Source: Promethearchaeia archaeon (GTDB taxonomy: Archaea > Asgardarchaeota > Lokiarchaeia > Sigyniarchaeales > SOKP01). Taken from it: DNA of 35,685 nucleotides. The translations under genes and the position numbers were made by a program. The notes under the pieces were generated by a model that saw only the letters and a program-made list of their open reading frames with translations, was not told the DNA's origin and made no database searches. Shown here piece by piece: positions 25,089 to 33,699 of the stretch (position 1 is the stretch's first letter; every line of letters begins with the position of its first letter). Location: NCBI GenBank assembly GCA_029856235.1, contig JAHQWP010000086.1, positions 1 to 35,685 on the forward strand, given 5' to 3'.

Positions 25089-26123
25089 CTAAGTGCTATA
25101 ACGGTTTGTTAAAAATTCTTTTAACAATTCTAAGTTTTCTCCGGATAGGGCATTTGTTAAAAAATAATCTTTTTCAGTGATATTCAATATATCTCTAAGG
25201 TATTTAATCTCTTCTGAGCTGGCTAAATCCATTTTATTGAATATGATAACCATCTGGATTTCTCCTTCTTTTGTAAAGTTATTTTTAACTTCAAGAAACA
25301 AATCGAGCTGTGAATCTATTGAATAGCCACACGCAGGGGTAGGATCAAACACAAAAAAGATTAAGTCTGATATTAATCGTAATGCGAGAATTGCCTGCAA
25401 TTCAATATTGTTTCTTTTAGACATCGGGCGATCTAAAATTCCCGGTGTATCTAGAAGTTGTAATTTGATTTTATCAAATCGCCTTTCGATATCAAAATGA
25501 CCCATAATTAGTTTTTTGGTTGTAAATGGGTATTCTTGAACTTCAATTTTTTTGTTGGTTGAAATTTGTTTTACGAAGCTACTTTTACCTACATTAGGGT
25601 ATCCCGCTACTACAATACAATGCAGAGAGTCATCAATTGAAGGTATTTCTCTTAATCTCCCTCTAACACTATTTAAATACTCTAGATTTTTATTTTGTTT
25701 ATTGATTATTGAAGAAATTCTACCAAATGCGGCCCTTCTTATACGATCAGCGTCCTTTGGAGCTTCAATCTGGCTTAGCTTTTTTGAAGATTCCCGTTCT
25801 AATTGGTGTAGTATCGGTAAAATTCCGTTAAGTCTACCGAGAGTTAGTTTTAGTTCGTCAACATCTACCAGCAAAGAGGCGAGTTCTTTATAAAAATCAG
25901 GTAGAGCGTCAATTATTGGCACCTTTTTAATTATTTTTAAAATCCTTTCTACGAACTCCTCGATGGCTACTTTAATTCTTTTGAACTCTTTTTTTTTTGC
26001 CTTTAACAGAATAGGAGCGTTCTTTGAGACTTGAGCACTACTTTTCATAGCTCTTTTGAACGCGATATCTAAAAGTTCTTTAGAATTGGGCACGTGGGAA
26101 AAAGACAAAAAAGGATTCTTCAT
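25089..26123 (-). CDS. NOG1-type ribosome-biogenesis GTPase
   Basis: The protein has 344 residues. The N-terminal helical bundle (1 to about 165) begins with the NOG1 pattern HVPNSKELLDIAFKRAM. The TRAFAC GTPase domain follows: G1 GYPNVGKSS at 174-182, G2 region YPFTTK, G3 DTPG at 225-228, and G4 NKMD at 296-299. NOG1 acts in maturation of the large ribosomal subunit in archaea and eukaryotes. The length fits archaeal forms, which lack the long eukaryotic C-terminus. It is 48 bases downstream of the coiled-coil MIT/TPR-like gene. The ATG start is well placed before the conserved N-terminus. Confidence 0.92.
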   Translation of the reverse strand: MKNPFLSFSHVPNSKELLDIAFKRAMKSSAQVSKNAPILLKAKKKEFKRIKVAIEEFVERILKIIKKVPIIDALPDFYKELASLLVDVDELKLTLGRLNGILPILHQLERESSKKLSQIEAPKDADRIRRAAFGRISSIINKQNKNLEYLNSVRGRLREIPSIDDSLHCIVVAGYPNVGKSSFVKQISTNKKIEVQEYPFTTKKLIMGHFDIERRFDKIKLQLLDTPGILDRPMSKRNNIELQAILALRLISDLIFFVFDPTPACGYSIDSQLDLFLEVKNNFTKEGEIQMVIIFNKMDLASSEEIKYLRDILNITEKDYFLTNALSGENLELLKEFLTNRYST

Positions 26124-26171
26124 GCAAAATCAAAATTATTTTAATTAGTAATTAAAAAGAAGCCTAAAATA

Positions 26172-27524
26172 TTACAATTTCGCTTTTACATCGATTATCT
26201 TCTGTTCAATTAATCTAATATCTTCTGTTAAATTAATAATATCTTTAGGAATAGAATTATACAATGAAAGGATGTACTGGTATCTTGATAATACTCTAGG
26301 GAAATTATTCATGCTCTCTTCTTTATCTGCTTTAGTGCGAACTAATTCCACCCTTTCTAACTTGCTCTTAATTTCGGGAGGGAGCGCTCGTTGTCTTTCT
26401 TGTTGTTTTGCCTGATTTTTTTGTTTTTCATTTAAAACATCTGAAACCCTTTTTTGGAAATCTTGCTCTTCTTTAATTTTACTATACGATGCTTTTTTTA
26501 GTTTTAATTCTTCTTCTCTCTTATATAATTCAATATTGCGTATTTCATTTCTCAAAATAGTTATCTGATCGTACCAACCAAGCTGAGTAAATAACCCAAT
26601 TGCTTGAGTATATAAGTTTTTAGCTTCATCGAATTCTTTCTGCTTTAGTTTTTGGTTACCCAGTTCTAAAAGTTCTTGTCCTTTACTAGTTAACTCATCG
26701 TCTTGTATTTTCTTGTCTCGTAAAATCTGAATTTTCTCTTGCTTTTCTTTCATTTTAATTTTTCTTTGCTTTTGTTGCTCTGTAACATTTGAGTAAGTTT
26801 GTTTTTTAAGTTGCTCTTCCTTTTGTTCACTCATTTTCATTTGTTCAAACAATTTGTGTGGAGTTTTCGCCGGCTCGCTTGGTTTTCTTGGCTTAGTTCC
26901 AGCGATTTCACTAGGAGCTTTTTTTACACCTAAACCTTTTTGTATTTTTTGGCGCCTTTTTTCGGCAGAAGCCAAGGATACAATATCTCTTAAGTTGAGT
27001 TGGATTCCTTTAGATTTTCGTAATTGTGCGGATCTATGATAATCTCTAATATCATTTATTTGCAATAAGATTTGTTTGCATTCATATTCAGAGTTCAGAT
27101 GTTTGAAAAGGCTATAAGCTTCGTTATAGAGTTTAATAGCTTCGTCGTATTTATCTTCAAGGGCAACTGTTCGTGCATTTTCTAAAATTTGGTATCCATT
27201 AGCTTCAGATATTGATGTATCTTCAGATTTTGTTTCCTTTAGTTTATCTTGGCTTATTTTAAATTGAGATATTTCCTCATGTATGAAGTTCTTCTCTCTA
27301 GGCAAAGTTACTGAAACATTCTTGTCTTGTGCTAGATTTTTCAACCTAACTATTTCTTTTATTACTATTGAAACCTGTCCTGTTAAACCTATTTTTGTAT
27401 AATTTTCTTTAGCTTTCATTAAAGCTTGAATAGCAAAACCATAATTATTACTTCTAATTGCAATTTTTGATTGATTTTCTAATTCTTCTGCTTCTTTCAA
27501 TAAATCTCTATCTTGATTTTGCAT
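26172..27524 (-). CDS. Coiled-coil protein with four MIT/TPR-like helical units
   Basis: The 450-residue protein is highly charged. Four short helical-hairpin units are spaced along it, near residues 5-65 (SNNYGFAIQALMKAKENY), 110-170 (EDKYDEAIKLYNEAYSLF), 280-340 (QKEFDEAKNLYTQAIGLF) and 390-450 (SMNNFPRVLSRYQYILSLY). Each has the MIT/TPR pattern of a polar helix, a turn and an acidic-aromatic helix. Basic coiled-coil stretches (QRKIKMKEKQEKIQILRDKK) separate them. There is no membrane helix or enzyme motif. It lies upstream of NOG1 in the same direction. A multivalent adaptor role is inferred; the units could equally be degenerate TPRs. Confidence 0.65.
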   Translation of the reverse strand: MQNQDRDLLKEAEELENQSKIAIRSNNYGFAIQALMKAKENYTKIGLTGQVSIVIKEIVRLKNLAQDKNVSVTLPREKNFIHEEISQFKISQDKLKETKSEDTSISEANGYQILENARTVALEDKYDEAIKLYNEAYSLFKHLNSEYECKQILLQINDIRDYHRSAQLRKSKGIQLNLRDIVSLASAEKRRQKIQKGLGVKKAPSEIAGTKPRKPSEPAKTPHKLFEQMKMSEQKEEQLKKQTYSNVTEQQKQRKIKMKEKQEKIQILRDKKIQDDELTSKGQELLELGNQKLKQKEFDEAKNLYTQAIGLFTQLGWYDQITILRNEIRNIELYKREEELKLKKASYSKIKEEQDFQKRVSDVLNEKQKNQAKQQERQRALPPEIKSKLERVELVRTKADKEESMNNFPRVLSRYQYILSLYNSIPKDIINLTEDIRLIEQKIIDVKAKL

Positions 27525-27637
27525 GGTTTTACATCTGGTTTTAACTTATTATTACAATATAACTAAAATAATTTAATAAAATTATTCAATAATCACTCAT
27601 TTTTGAAGTTAAAAATATAATATAAACTCAAATTAAT

Positions 27638-28732
27638 ATGTCTTCGGATAAAATTAAAATTGGAATTTTGGGAGCTACGGGTATAGTTGGACAAAATTAT
27701 ATAAAGCTTTTAGGAGGACATCCATGGTTTGAAATTACTGATGTTGCAGCGTCACCTCGTTCAGCAGGTAAACCTTATGCAGAAGCTGTTAAAGAAAAGT
27801 GGCAGATGTCAATAGAGATTCCCGGTAACATAAGAAATTTAATGGTAAGAGATGTTCAAGATTTTGCTTCCTTAAAATCTGATATACGCTTCGTGTTTTC
27901 AGCTATGGATTTACCAGAAAAAAAAGATACAAAAGCAATCGAGTTTAAATACGCTGAAAAAGGTATCCCGGTCATAAGTAATAGCTCAGCTAATCGATGG
28001 ACTCCAGACGTACCAATGATTATTCCTGAAATCAACCATCATCACATAGATATAATCCCTATTCAACAAAAATACAGAGGCTTCTCAAAGGGATTTGTCA
28101 TGGTAAAACCTAATTGCTCTATTCAGAGTTACATGACTCCAATTTATGCTCTTGAAAAGAAAGGATACAAAGTCGAAAAAATGATTGTCACTACGCTCCA
28201 AGCTGTTTCTGGGGCGGGATATCCAGGAGTTTCTTCCTTAGATATGATCGATAATATTGTTCCATATATAGGGGGTGAAGAAGAAAAATCGGAACAAGAA
28301 CCTTTAAAAATTTTAGGTAAAGTTGGAGACAAAGGAATAATCAACGACGATTCATTACAAATAAGTGCAACATGTACAAGAGTTCCAGTTTCGGACGGTC
28401 ATACAGCGTGCGTAAATATTAAGTTTAAAAACAAAATTCCCAGCAAAGAAGATATCATTAAAATCTGGCGAAATTTCAAATCAATCCCTCAAGAATTAGA
28501 TTTACCTTTCGCTCCAAAACAACCAATCATCTACTTAGAAAATGTTAATAGACCTCAACCTAATAAAGATAGGCAGAACGATAAGGGGATGGCAGTTACG
28601 ATTGGTCGATTAAGAAAGGATAATATTTTTGACTATAAATTTGTAGCATTAAGTCATAATACGATTAGGGGTGCTGCAGGAGGCGCCATTTTAAACGCCG
28701 AATTATTAAAAGCAAAGGGTTTTTTGAACTAA
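27638..28732 (+). CDS. asd: Aspartate-semialdehyde dehydrogenase (archaeal/fungal type)
   Basis: The protein has 364 residues. The Rossmann motif GATGIVGQ is at 12-19, the catalytic cysteine in KPNCSIQ at C160, and the later active-site segment TRVPVSDGHTACVNI. The enzyme reduces aspartyl phosphate to aspartate semialdehyde with NADPH, feeding lysine, threonine and methionine synthesis. The archaeal type is related to malonyl-CoA/succinyl-CoA reductases, which cannot be excluded by eye. The gene stands alone on the plus strand with a short leader; the ATG start directly precedes the first beta strand. It converges with the orphan gene at 28742. Confidence 0.88.
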   Translation: MSSDKIKIGILGATGIVGQNYIKLLGGHPWFEITDVAASPRSAGKPYAEAVKEKWQMSIEIPGNIRNLMVRDVQDFASLKSDIRFVFSAMDLPEKKDTKAIEFKYAEKGIPVISNSSANRWTPDVPMIIPEINHHHIDIIPIQQKYRGFSKGFVMVKPNCSIQSYMTPIYALEKKGYKVEKMIVTTLQAVSGAGYPGVSSLDMIDNIVPYIGGEEEKSEQEPLKILGKVGDKGIINDDSLQISATCTRVPVSDGHTACVNIKFKNKIPSKEDIIKIWRNFKSIPQELDLPFAPKQPIIYLENVNRPQPNKDRQNDKGMAVTIGRLRKDNIFDYKFVALSHNTIRGAAGGAILNAELLKAKGFLN

Positions 28733-28741
28733 TTGTATAAT

Positions 28742-30304
28742 TTAAAACTCGTGTTTATCTACAACAATCGATAACAAATCTTTCAAAAACGAGATACTTC
28801 CTTTCTTCTTTAACAAAGTATAAGGAGGTATTTCGGGATTTAGTTGAAAATACTGTGGATTTTTCAATAATTTAAAAATTTTTAAGAGTGAAAATACTGA
28901 AATTTTATGAGAGCCAATTATAAAATCTTCTATTATTTTTTTAATTAGGTGCTTATCCACCATTAATACATTTGATATGAAACCGTATTGTTCAGATATT
29001 ATTAATCTTGCTGATTCAAGTGATTGCTGATTGATTTCAGTAATTATGTCTTGATCGTTAATGTATTCAAGCTTATTAATAACCCCATTTTTAAAGTTAA
29101 AGAGAAATAATTCGGTTGGAGTTTGTTTTGAATTGTTTTTAATTTTATCAGTCAAAACCAACAAAATTTTTGCCTTTAGTCCTATAAACATAGCACCCAG
29201 ATCGAATAAAAAGTCAGGTATCGCCCAATGAGAGAGTTTTTTTAGATTTATGTTTATTCCAAAAAGACGAATAAGAAATCTAAGTAAAAAGTTATTTAAT
29301 TTTGGTTTGGGAAACATACTCCAATTTAGATCGTAACTTCTTATTCCATATAAAACTTTTTGAAACAACAGCTTAAACATCTCCTTGTTAGGGGGTATTT
29401 CCGCTTCAAATAATTCCGATAAGAACAGAAGAAATGGGTTTTGATTGAAATTTATAACTTTTTCAACATTGAAATCTGATTGGATAAGACTCAAACCAGC
29501 TTTATTAGTTTTAGTATTTAAATTATATTTTTCGCTCTCTAAAAGTGTTAATTTGATATCTATTTCGGAGTTAAGGGTTTTATTATTTTCTTTTTTAAGT
29601 TTTAGAGCAATTGGTAAACGGGTGGAATTCATTATTAATAATGTGTTAAATGAAGGTGATAAACTATCAAAAAACGTAAAGAGTTTGGATAATTGCAAAC
29701 CGTTGAGAAAACTAATACATTCTTTAAAAAATCTTAAAAAGTTAGGTTCTGGTTGGATAGAAAAGAGATCGTTCTTAAGAGAAATTTGAATTAAATCTAG
29801 CAAACTTATAAAAGAATCGGAAGTGTTCAGCTTGGTTAATTTTTCACAATGACTATTTATTAAATCAATTCCTCTTTTTCTTATTATTCTCATGCACGAT
29901 ATCTTGATACCATGCTCTTTTAGAAAAAAAGCTTGTAGTCTATTGAATAATTTCACCTTATCGCCTAACTCTTCCTGTTTAACCTCAATTGAGTCTTTTG
30001 GTAGTTTCTTAATAGCACTGTGTATTCCAGACTTAGTAGTTTCATACAAGTAAATCCCAAAGACGATATTTTCAAGCTCGAAATCAGAGACAATAATATC
30101 AAGGATGTTCTGTTGGTCGTTTACAAATCGAGGGTATAAAAGTTCAAAAAGGTGATATAAAAGAAAAGCATCAATTTCTATTGGGGTTAAAGGAATCCTT
30201 ACTGATTCTTTTAATTGTTTTGGGTTTTCAACTAAATTCAATTTTGAGTTAATTTTAAGGATTTTTAGCCAGTTTTCCTTGAAATAATCATTTATAATTA
30301 TCAA
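28742..30304 (-). CDS. Orphan 520-residue protein coupled to the DUF362 gene
   Basis: I recognise no family. The protein is mostly helical with scattered beta strands, rich in Leu, Ile, Asn and Lys, with no convincing membrane helix, signal peptide, cysteine cluster or nucleotide-binding loop. Its TTG start (30302-30304) overlaps the TGA stop of the DUF362 gene (30301-30303), with GGTGA just before it. The two are thus translationally coupled and probably act together. The next in-frame ATG is about 140 codons later, so the TTG is the likely start. Confidence 0.7.
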   Translation of the reverse strand: MIIINDYFKENWLKILKINSKLNLVENPKQLKESVRIPLTPIEIDAFLLYHLFELLYPRFVNDQQNILDIIVSDFELENIVFGIYLYETTKSGIHSAIKKLPKDSIEVKQEELGDKVKLFNRLQAFFLKEHGIKISCMRIIRKRGIDLINSHCEKLTKLNTSDSFISLLDLIQISLKNDLFSIQPEPNFLRFFKECISFLNGLQLSKLFTFFDSLSPSFNTLLIMNSTRLPIALKLKKENNKTLNSEIDIKLTLLESEKYNLNTKTNKAGLSLIQSDFNVEKVINFNQNPFLLFLSELFEAEIPPNKEMFKLLFQKVLYGIRSYDLNWSMFPKPKLNNFLLRFLIRLFGININLKKLSHWAIPDFLFDLGAMFIGLKAKILLVLTDKIKNNSKQTPTELFLFNFKNGVINKLEYINDQDIITEINQQSLESARLIISEQYGFISNVLMVDKHLIKKIIEDFIIGSHKISVFSLLKIFKLLKNPQYFQLNPEIPPYTLLKKKGSISFLKDLLSIVVDKHEF

Positions 30305-31719
30305 TCACCAGCCTTCATTTTAGGATTCGATGCCTTTTCATAAAAAGTTTTTATAAGATTATTGTAGAATGATAAATTAGGAGTTTGAGATTTCTTATAA
30401 TATTTTTGAATAGAATATAAACTCTCATATAAATTTGGTGGACATCCAGGAATTTCAATAATACGCTTATTAGTTTTTTCTTTTACTTTCGTAGTTTTTT
30501 GAGATTTGTAATCTTTTTTTATCTTTCCCTTAACATTCTCTACATAGTTTCTGTCAGTTGTAGTCCTAATTTTTCTAAATTCGTGATTTTTTGTACTATT
30601 TATAGCACATTCTCCGAAAACGATGATGTTATCTAAAGATTTGGGTTCTGGAGGGTTTTCTCCTGCCAAAAAGCATTGGTTTCTAATATATTTTAAATCC
30701 TTTGTCATGTAAGTTTTGACGAAGTTCAACAAATTATACGCTTCTTTAAAGCATCCAGAGCAAATTCGCCCAGCTTTAATAGTCGTATTTTTTATATTAA
30801 TATCTTCTAACTTATAAGTAGAAAATTTTACTTCTAAATTGATATTTTCGACGCTTTCCCCAGTAATTGTAATATTTGAGATGTCTGTTATTCCTAATTT
30901 TCTATTTCGTGCTTCTATAAGAATATCACTACTCGATAAATCATTACCTAACAATTTTAGTGTGATGAGATCGACTGCTATCGCATCCCGCCCAATTATT
31001 CCTAATCCCGGGGATATTAGATTAGAATCTCTATATACAAAAGGGCCCGCACCTTCTAAAAAATAGAACATATCATTAATAACTAAATCTGGCTTTTTAA
31101 TGCTATAAATATCGAGGATGTTTGAAATCAAATCTTGTCTATATTGATCCAAATGTAGATAATCCTTTCCGTTCCTTATTACTTTTTCAATTCTTTGATA
31201 TCTATTAGGTACCAGAGAGTACGAATTCAATATTGATAATGTAATCTTAAAAAGTGGATCCACACTCACTTGGTTAAAAATTATTAGTTTATCTGATTTA
31301 AGTATTATCTCTGGAATTTTAACGATCTTACCTTTTATTGCATGATCTATTAAAGGATAGTTAGTTTGATCCTCTAAAAATAAGAGTTCTACCCCAAGGG
31401 TTTCTAAATAGGACTGAATTCCGAGATTATTCACAATTGATTGAGTTTTCATTCCATGATCGGGGAAACTACCAATGAAAATTTGGCTTGCTCCTGCAGT
31501 TTTGCAAAGAATGATAAGATCTCGGAGAGATTCAAAGTTAACATTGACAGGAAATCCATAAGGCACTCTTAGATTAATTTTAATGAAAACCTGATCTCCT
31601 TTTTCTATAAATGCGGAGATTCCGCCAAGTTTTTCTATTCCTGTAGTTATAAGCTCACTTGGACTAGTACTTTTAATTATAGCAACTTTAGTACTATTTA
31701 CTTTAGAGTTCTCATTCAT
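30301..31719 (-). CDS. DUF362-family protein
   Basis: The protein has 472 residues. The N-terminal two thirds match the DUF362 pattern: KVAIIKSTSP, GDQVFIKINL, ESLRDLIILCKTAGASQIFI, DLVINDMFYFLEGAGP and GRDAIAVDLITLKLLG. The C-terminal third carries cysteines in ICSGCFKEAYN, FGECAINS and PGCPPNLYESL that could bind a metal or Fe-S cluster, interrupted by a basic lysine-rich insertion (about 395-425). DUF362 proteins are of unknown function, often linked to iron-sulfur or anaerobic metabolism. It is divergent from panK with only 53 bases between and coupled to the downstream orphan gene. The ATG start is at 31719. Confidence 0.8.
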   Translation of the reverse strand: MNENSKVNSTKVAIIKSTSPSELITTGIEKLGGISAFIEKGDQVFIKINLRVPYGFPVNVNFESLRDLIILCKTAGASQIFIGSFPDHGMKTQSIVNNLGIQSYLETLGVELLFLEDQTNYPLIDHAIKGKIVKIPEIILKSDKLIIFNQVSVDPLFKITLSILNSYSLVPNRYQRIEKVIRNGKDYLHLDQYRQDLISNILDIYSIKKPDLVINDMFYFLEGAGPFVYRDSNLISPGLGIIGRDAIAVDLITLKLLGNDLSSSDILIEARNRKLGITDISNITITGESVENINLEVKFSTYKLEDINIKNTTIKAGRICSGCFKEAYNLLNFVKTYMTKDLKYIRNQCFLAGENPPEPKSLDNIIVFGECAINSTKNHEFRKIRTTTDRNYVENVKGKIKKDYKSQKTTKVKEKTNKRIIEIPGCPPNLYESLYSIQKYYKKSQTPNLSFYNNLIKTFYEKASNPKMKAGD

Positions 31720-31772
31720 TACAAAATATTAAAATTAAAGAATCAAATAAATCTTTAGTAAAATATATCGAG

Positions 31773-32684
31773 TTGATTATAATTTCAGAGCAAAATACGA
31801 TTAAAATTCAGTTAAAAGATACTCGTGATAAAATCCCTACTGATACGATAGGGATAGACATTGGTCAGAGTCTTACGAAGATTTCTTATTCGGTAGGGAA
31901 CGAAATTATACTTACGATGAACCCAACAAGCTCTGACTTTAGTGAAATAAACGAATTTATAGAATTCAATAAAGATCGATATAAGAAGATTAACTTTACT
32001 GGAGGAAAAGCTTTTGTTCAATACAAAAAATATTCTAATGAATTCGAAACAAGCTTAATCAACGAATTTGATGCAAATATAGGGGGTGTAGAATTTCTGT
32101 ATGAATACAACAAAAGTAAGCCTTTACCTCCCTCAATTATAGTTACCTTAGGAACGGGAACATCTATAATATTGAAAACGGATGGTATTACACATTTAGG
32201 AGGTTCTGCAATGGGAGGAGGCTTCTTCATGGGATTAATCAGATTACTTTTCCAGGGATCTATTGCCGATTATTCAGAAGCGATTAACTATGCTAGTAAG
32301 GGAAATAGATATCAAGTCGATTTAAAAGTAGGTGATATCTATGATATTGAAGATATTAGAGTAGATAAGTTATTTAGAGAGTTTACAGCAGCAGCATTAG
32401 GTAAGATTAATAAAAATAGCGATGTTAAGACTGCTAAAAAGGAAGATATTATCCTATCACTCATTGGGAGCATTGGAGAAAATATCGGAACAATTGCTAC
32501 TCTAATGGCAGAGAATCACGAAGTAAAACATATCATTTTTTGTGGAGGTTTTTTAATTGGTAATAAACCATTAAAACAAACGCTGTCGCTACTATGCAAA
32601 TACAAGAGATTAAAGCCGTTGTTTTTAGAAAATTCGGTGTTTGCTGGAGCAATTGGTGCTCTTAAATTTAACGCTAACAGATAA
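31773..32684 (+). CDS. Type II (eukaryote-like) pantothenate kinase homologue
   Basis: The protein has 303 residues of the ASKHA superfamily. The first phosphate loop is GIDIGQSLTKI (about 27-37), the second TLGTGTSIILK (about 124-134), followed by HLGGSAMGGGFFMGL, characteristic of type II PanK (eukaryotic 'Fumble' and staphylococcal CoaW). These kinases phosphorylate pantothenate in CoA synthesis. Most archaea instead use pantoate kinase plus phosphopantothenate synthetase, so this homologue is notable. The start is uncertain: the TTG at 31773 is the only conventional start before the conserved loop, but a TATA-like AAAATATAT lies only a few bases upstream of it. Confidence 0.75.
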   Translation: MIIISEQNTIKIQLKDTRDKIPTDTIGIDIGQSLTKISYSVGNEIILTMNPTSSDFSEINEFIEFNKDRYKKINFTGGKAFVQYKKYSNEFETSLINEFDANIGGVEFLYEYNKSKPLPPSIIVTLGTGTSIILKTDGITHLGGSAMGGGFFMGLIRLLFQGSIADYSEAINYASKGNRYQVDLKVGDIYDIEDIRVDKLFREFTAAALGKINKNSDVKTAKKEDIILSLIGSIGENIGTIATLMAENHEVKHIIFCGGFLIGNKPLKQTLSLLCKYKRLKPLFLENSVFAGAIGALKFNANR

Positions 32685-32707
32685 ATATTTCAGAATAAGA
32701 TAAAAGC

Positions 32708-32780
32708 GTGCCCATGGGAGATATCTATTCATTGAAATTTAGTTGTGAAACTACTCTCATAGATACACTATAATGGGCAC
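32708..32780. ncRNA. Structured RNA candidate: three nested stems between panK and hxlB
   Basis: The 168-base gap between two converging genes contains a nested fold. The outer arms are GTGCCCAT (32708-32715) / ATGGGCAC (32773-32780), 8 bp. The middle arms are TATCTAT (32722-32728) / ATAGATA (32759-32765), 7 bp. The apical arms are TAGTT (32740-32744) / AACTA (32749-32753), closed by GTGA, a GNRA-type loop. Internal loops of 6 and 7 bases separate outer from middle stems. Read on the minus strand, GA after TATCTAT faces GA before ATAGATA, a possible kink-turn. Strand and class are not known; an H/ACA-like guide or a shared 3' UTR element are options. Confidence 0.5.
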
Positions 32781-32852
32781 AAAGATTGTAGGTAACAATA
32801 ATTTTTATAGTTTTGAGTTAAAATATTAAAAATTAGAATGAAATAAAGCATT

Positions 32853-33500
32853 TTAAATAGTTTCAGAATGTCTTCTTAACATATCAGCATTTGTCTTACC
32901 CATTTTAATTGCTAATTCAGCAATAATTGCATCTAAATACACAAAAGCTGCGATCTCGAACATTGTCCCTTCGGGAGTTAGAATAGCAGTATCGTCGTGA
33001 AGATCTACTTTATCTCTTTTAGATCGACCCTTTAATTTTATTGTAATGTCCCCAACTCTCCCAATTATAGTTTCAGGGTGAGATGTGATAGAAATTATTC
33101 CAAAAGGTTTTGCTGTGTTCACATAATTTTTTAAGAGGCTTACAACGATGGAAGTTGTACCTGATCCTGAAAGAACTATCAAGATATCATCATTTGAGAG
33201 AGCAGGTATAGAACCAAGGTTGGTAACCATATAAACGTCTGCACCAAGATGAACCAACCTTGTAGCAAAACACTGTAGAATGAAAGCTGAACGGCCACTT
33301 GCTAGTAGAAAAAATTTGCGCTTCTTAATTAATCCATCGTAAACCATGTCTATGAATTTTTGGGTGTGTTCGAAATGCTTAGTTTTACTAAGGTGTTCCA
33401 TGTTATCTTGGAGATTTTGCAGGATAACATCCATTGATTGGAACAAAATCTGTCTTTCTTTTCCATGTAATCTATGTTCATTATTAACTTTATCAGCCAT
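32853..33500 (-). CDS. hxlB: 6-phospho-3-hexuloisomerase (SIS domain)
   Basis: The protein has 215 residues with a single SIS domain (about 45-185): LLASGRSAFILQCFATRL, ILIVLSGSGTTSIVVS and IISITSHPETIIG. The C-terminus, TPEGTMFEIAAFVYLDAIIAELA, carries the PHI-type catalytic glutamate. The enzyme interconverts 3-hexulose 6-phosphate and fructose 6-phosphate. In archaea the reverse ribulose-monophosphate route supplies ribose phosphate when the oxidative pentose phosphate pathway is missing. The partner hexulose-phosphate synthase is not in the window. The ATG start is at 33500. The N-terminal 20 residues are longer than usual and polar. Confidence 0.88.
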   Translation of the reverse strand: MADKVNNEHRLHGKERQILFQSMDVILQNLQDNMEHLSKTKHFEHTQKFIDMVYDGLIKKRKFFLLASGRSAFILQCFATRLVHLGADVYMVTNLGSIPALSNDDILIVLSGSGTTSIVVSLLKNYVNTAKPFGIISITSHPETIIGRVGDITIKLKGRSKRDKVDLHDDTAILTPEGTMFEIAAFVYLDAIIAELAIKMGKTNADMLRRHSETI

Positions 33501-33699
33501 TTCTAATCAGAATTAATTTATTTTTGGATATATGTAACTTAAGTCGACATCAAAAAAATACATTTTGGTTAATACTATTTTTAATTGGAATATTATAAAT
33601 CCCTATTATCAAGGGAGTGATTTACTAACAGTATCTTCAATTTTTAATCAGAATTATTTCATTTCTAGAGAGTAAAAAATAAATAAAGAATTAACGATA

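Noticed and set aside
32708-32780. SECIS element for hxlB or panK
   Set aside because: Neither gene has an in-frame UGA within a conserved region, and the ATGA/GA core with apical A residues is not formed as in the selD element.
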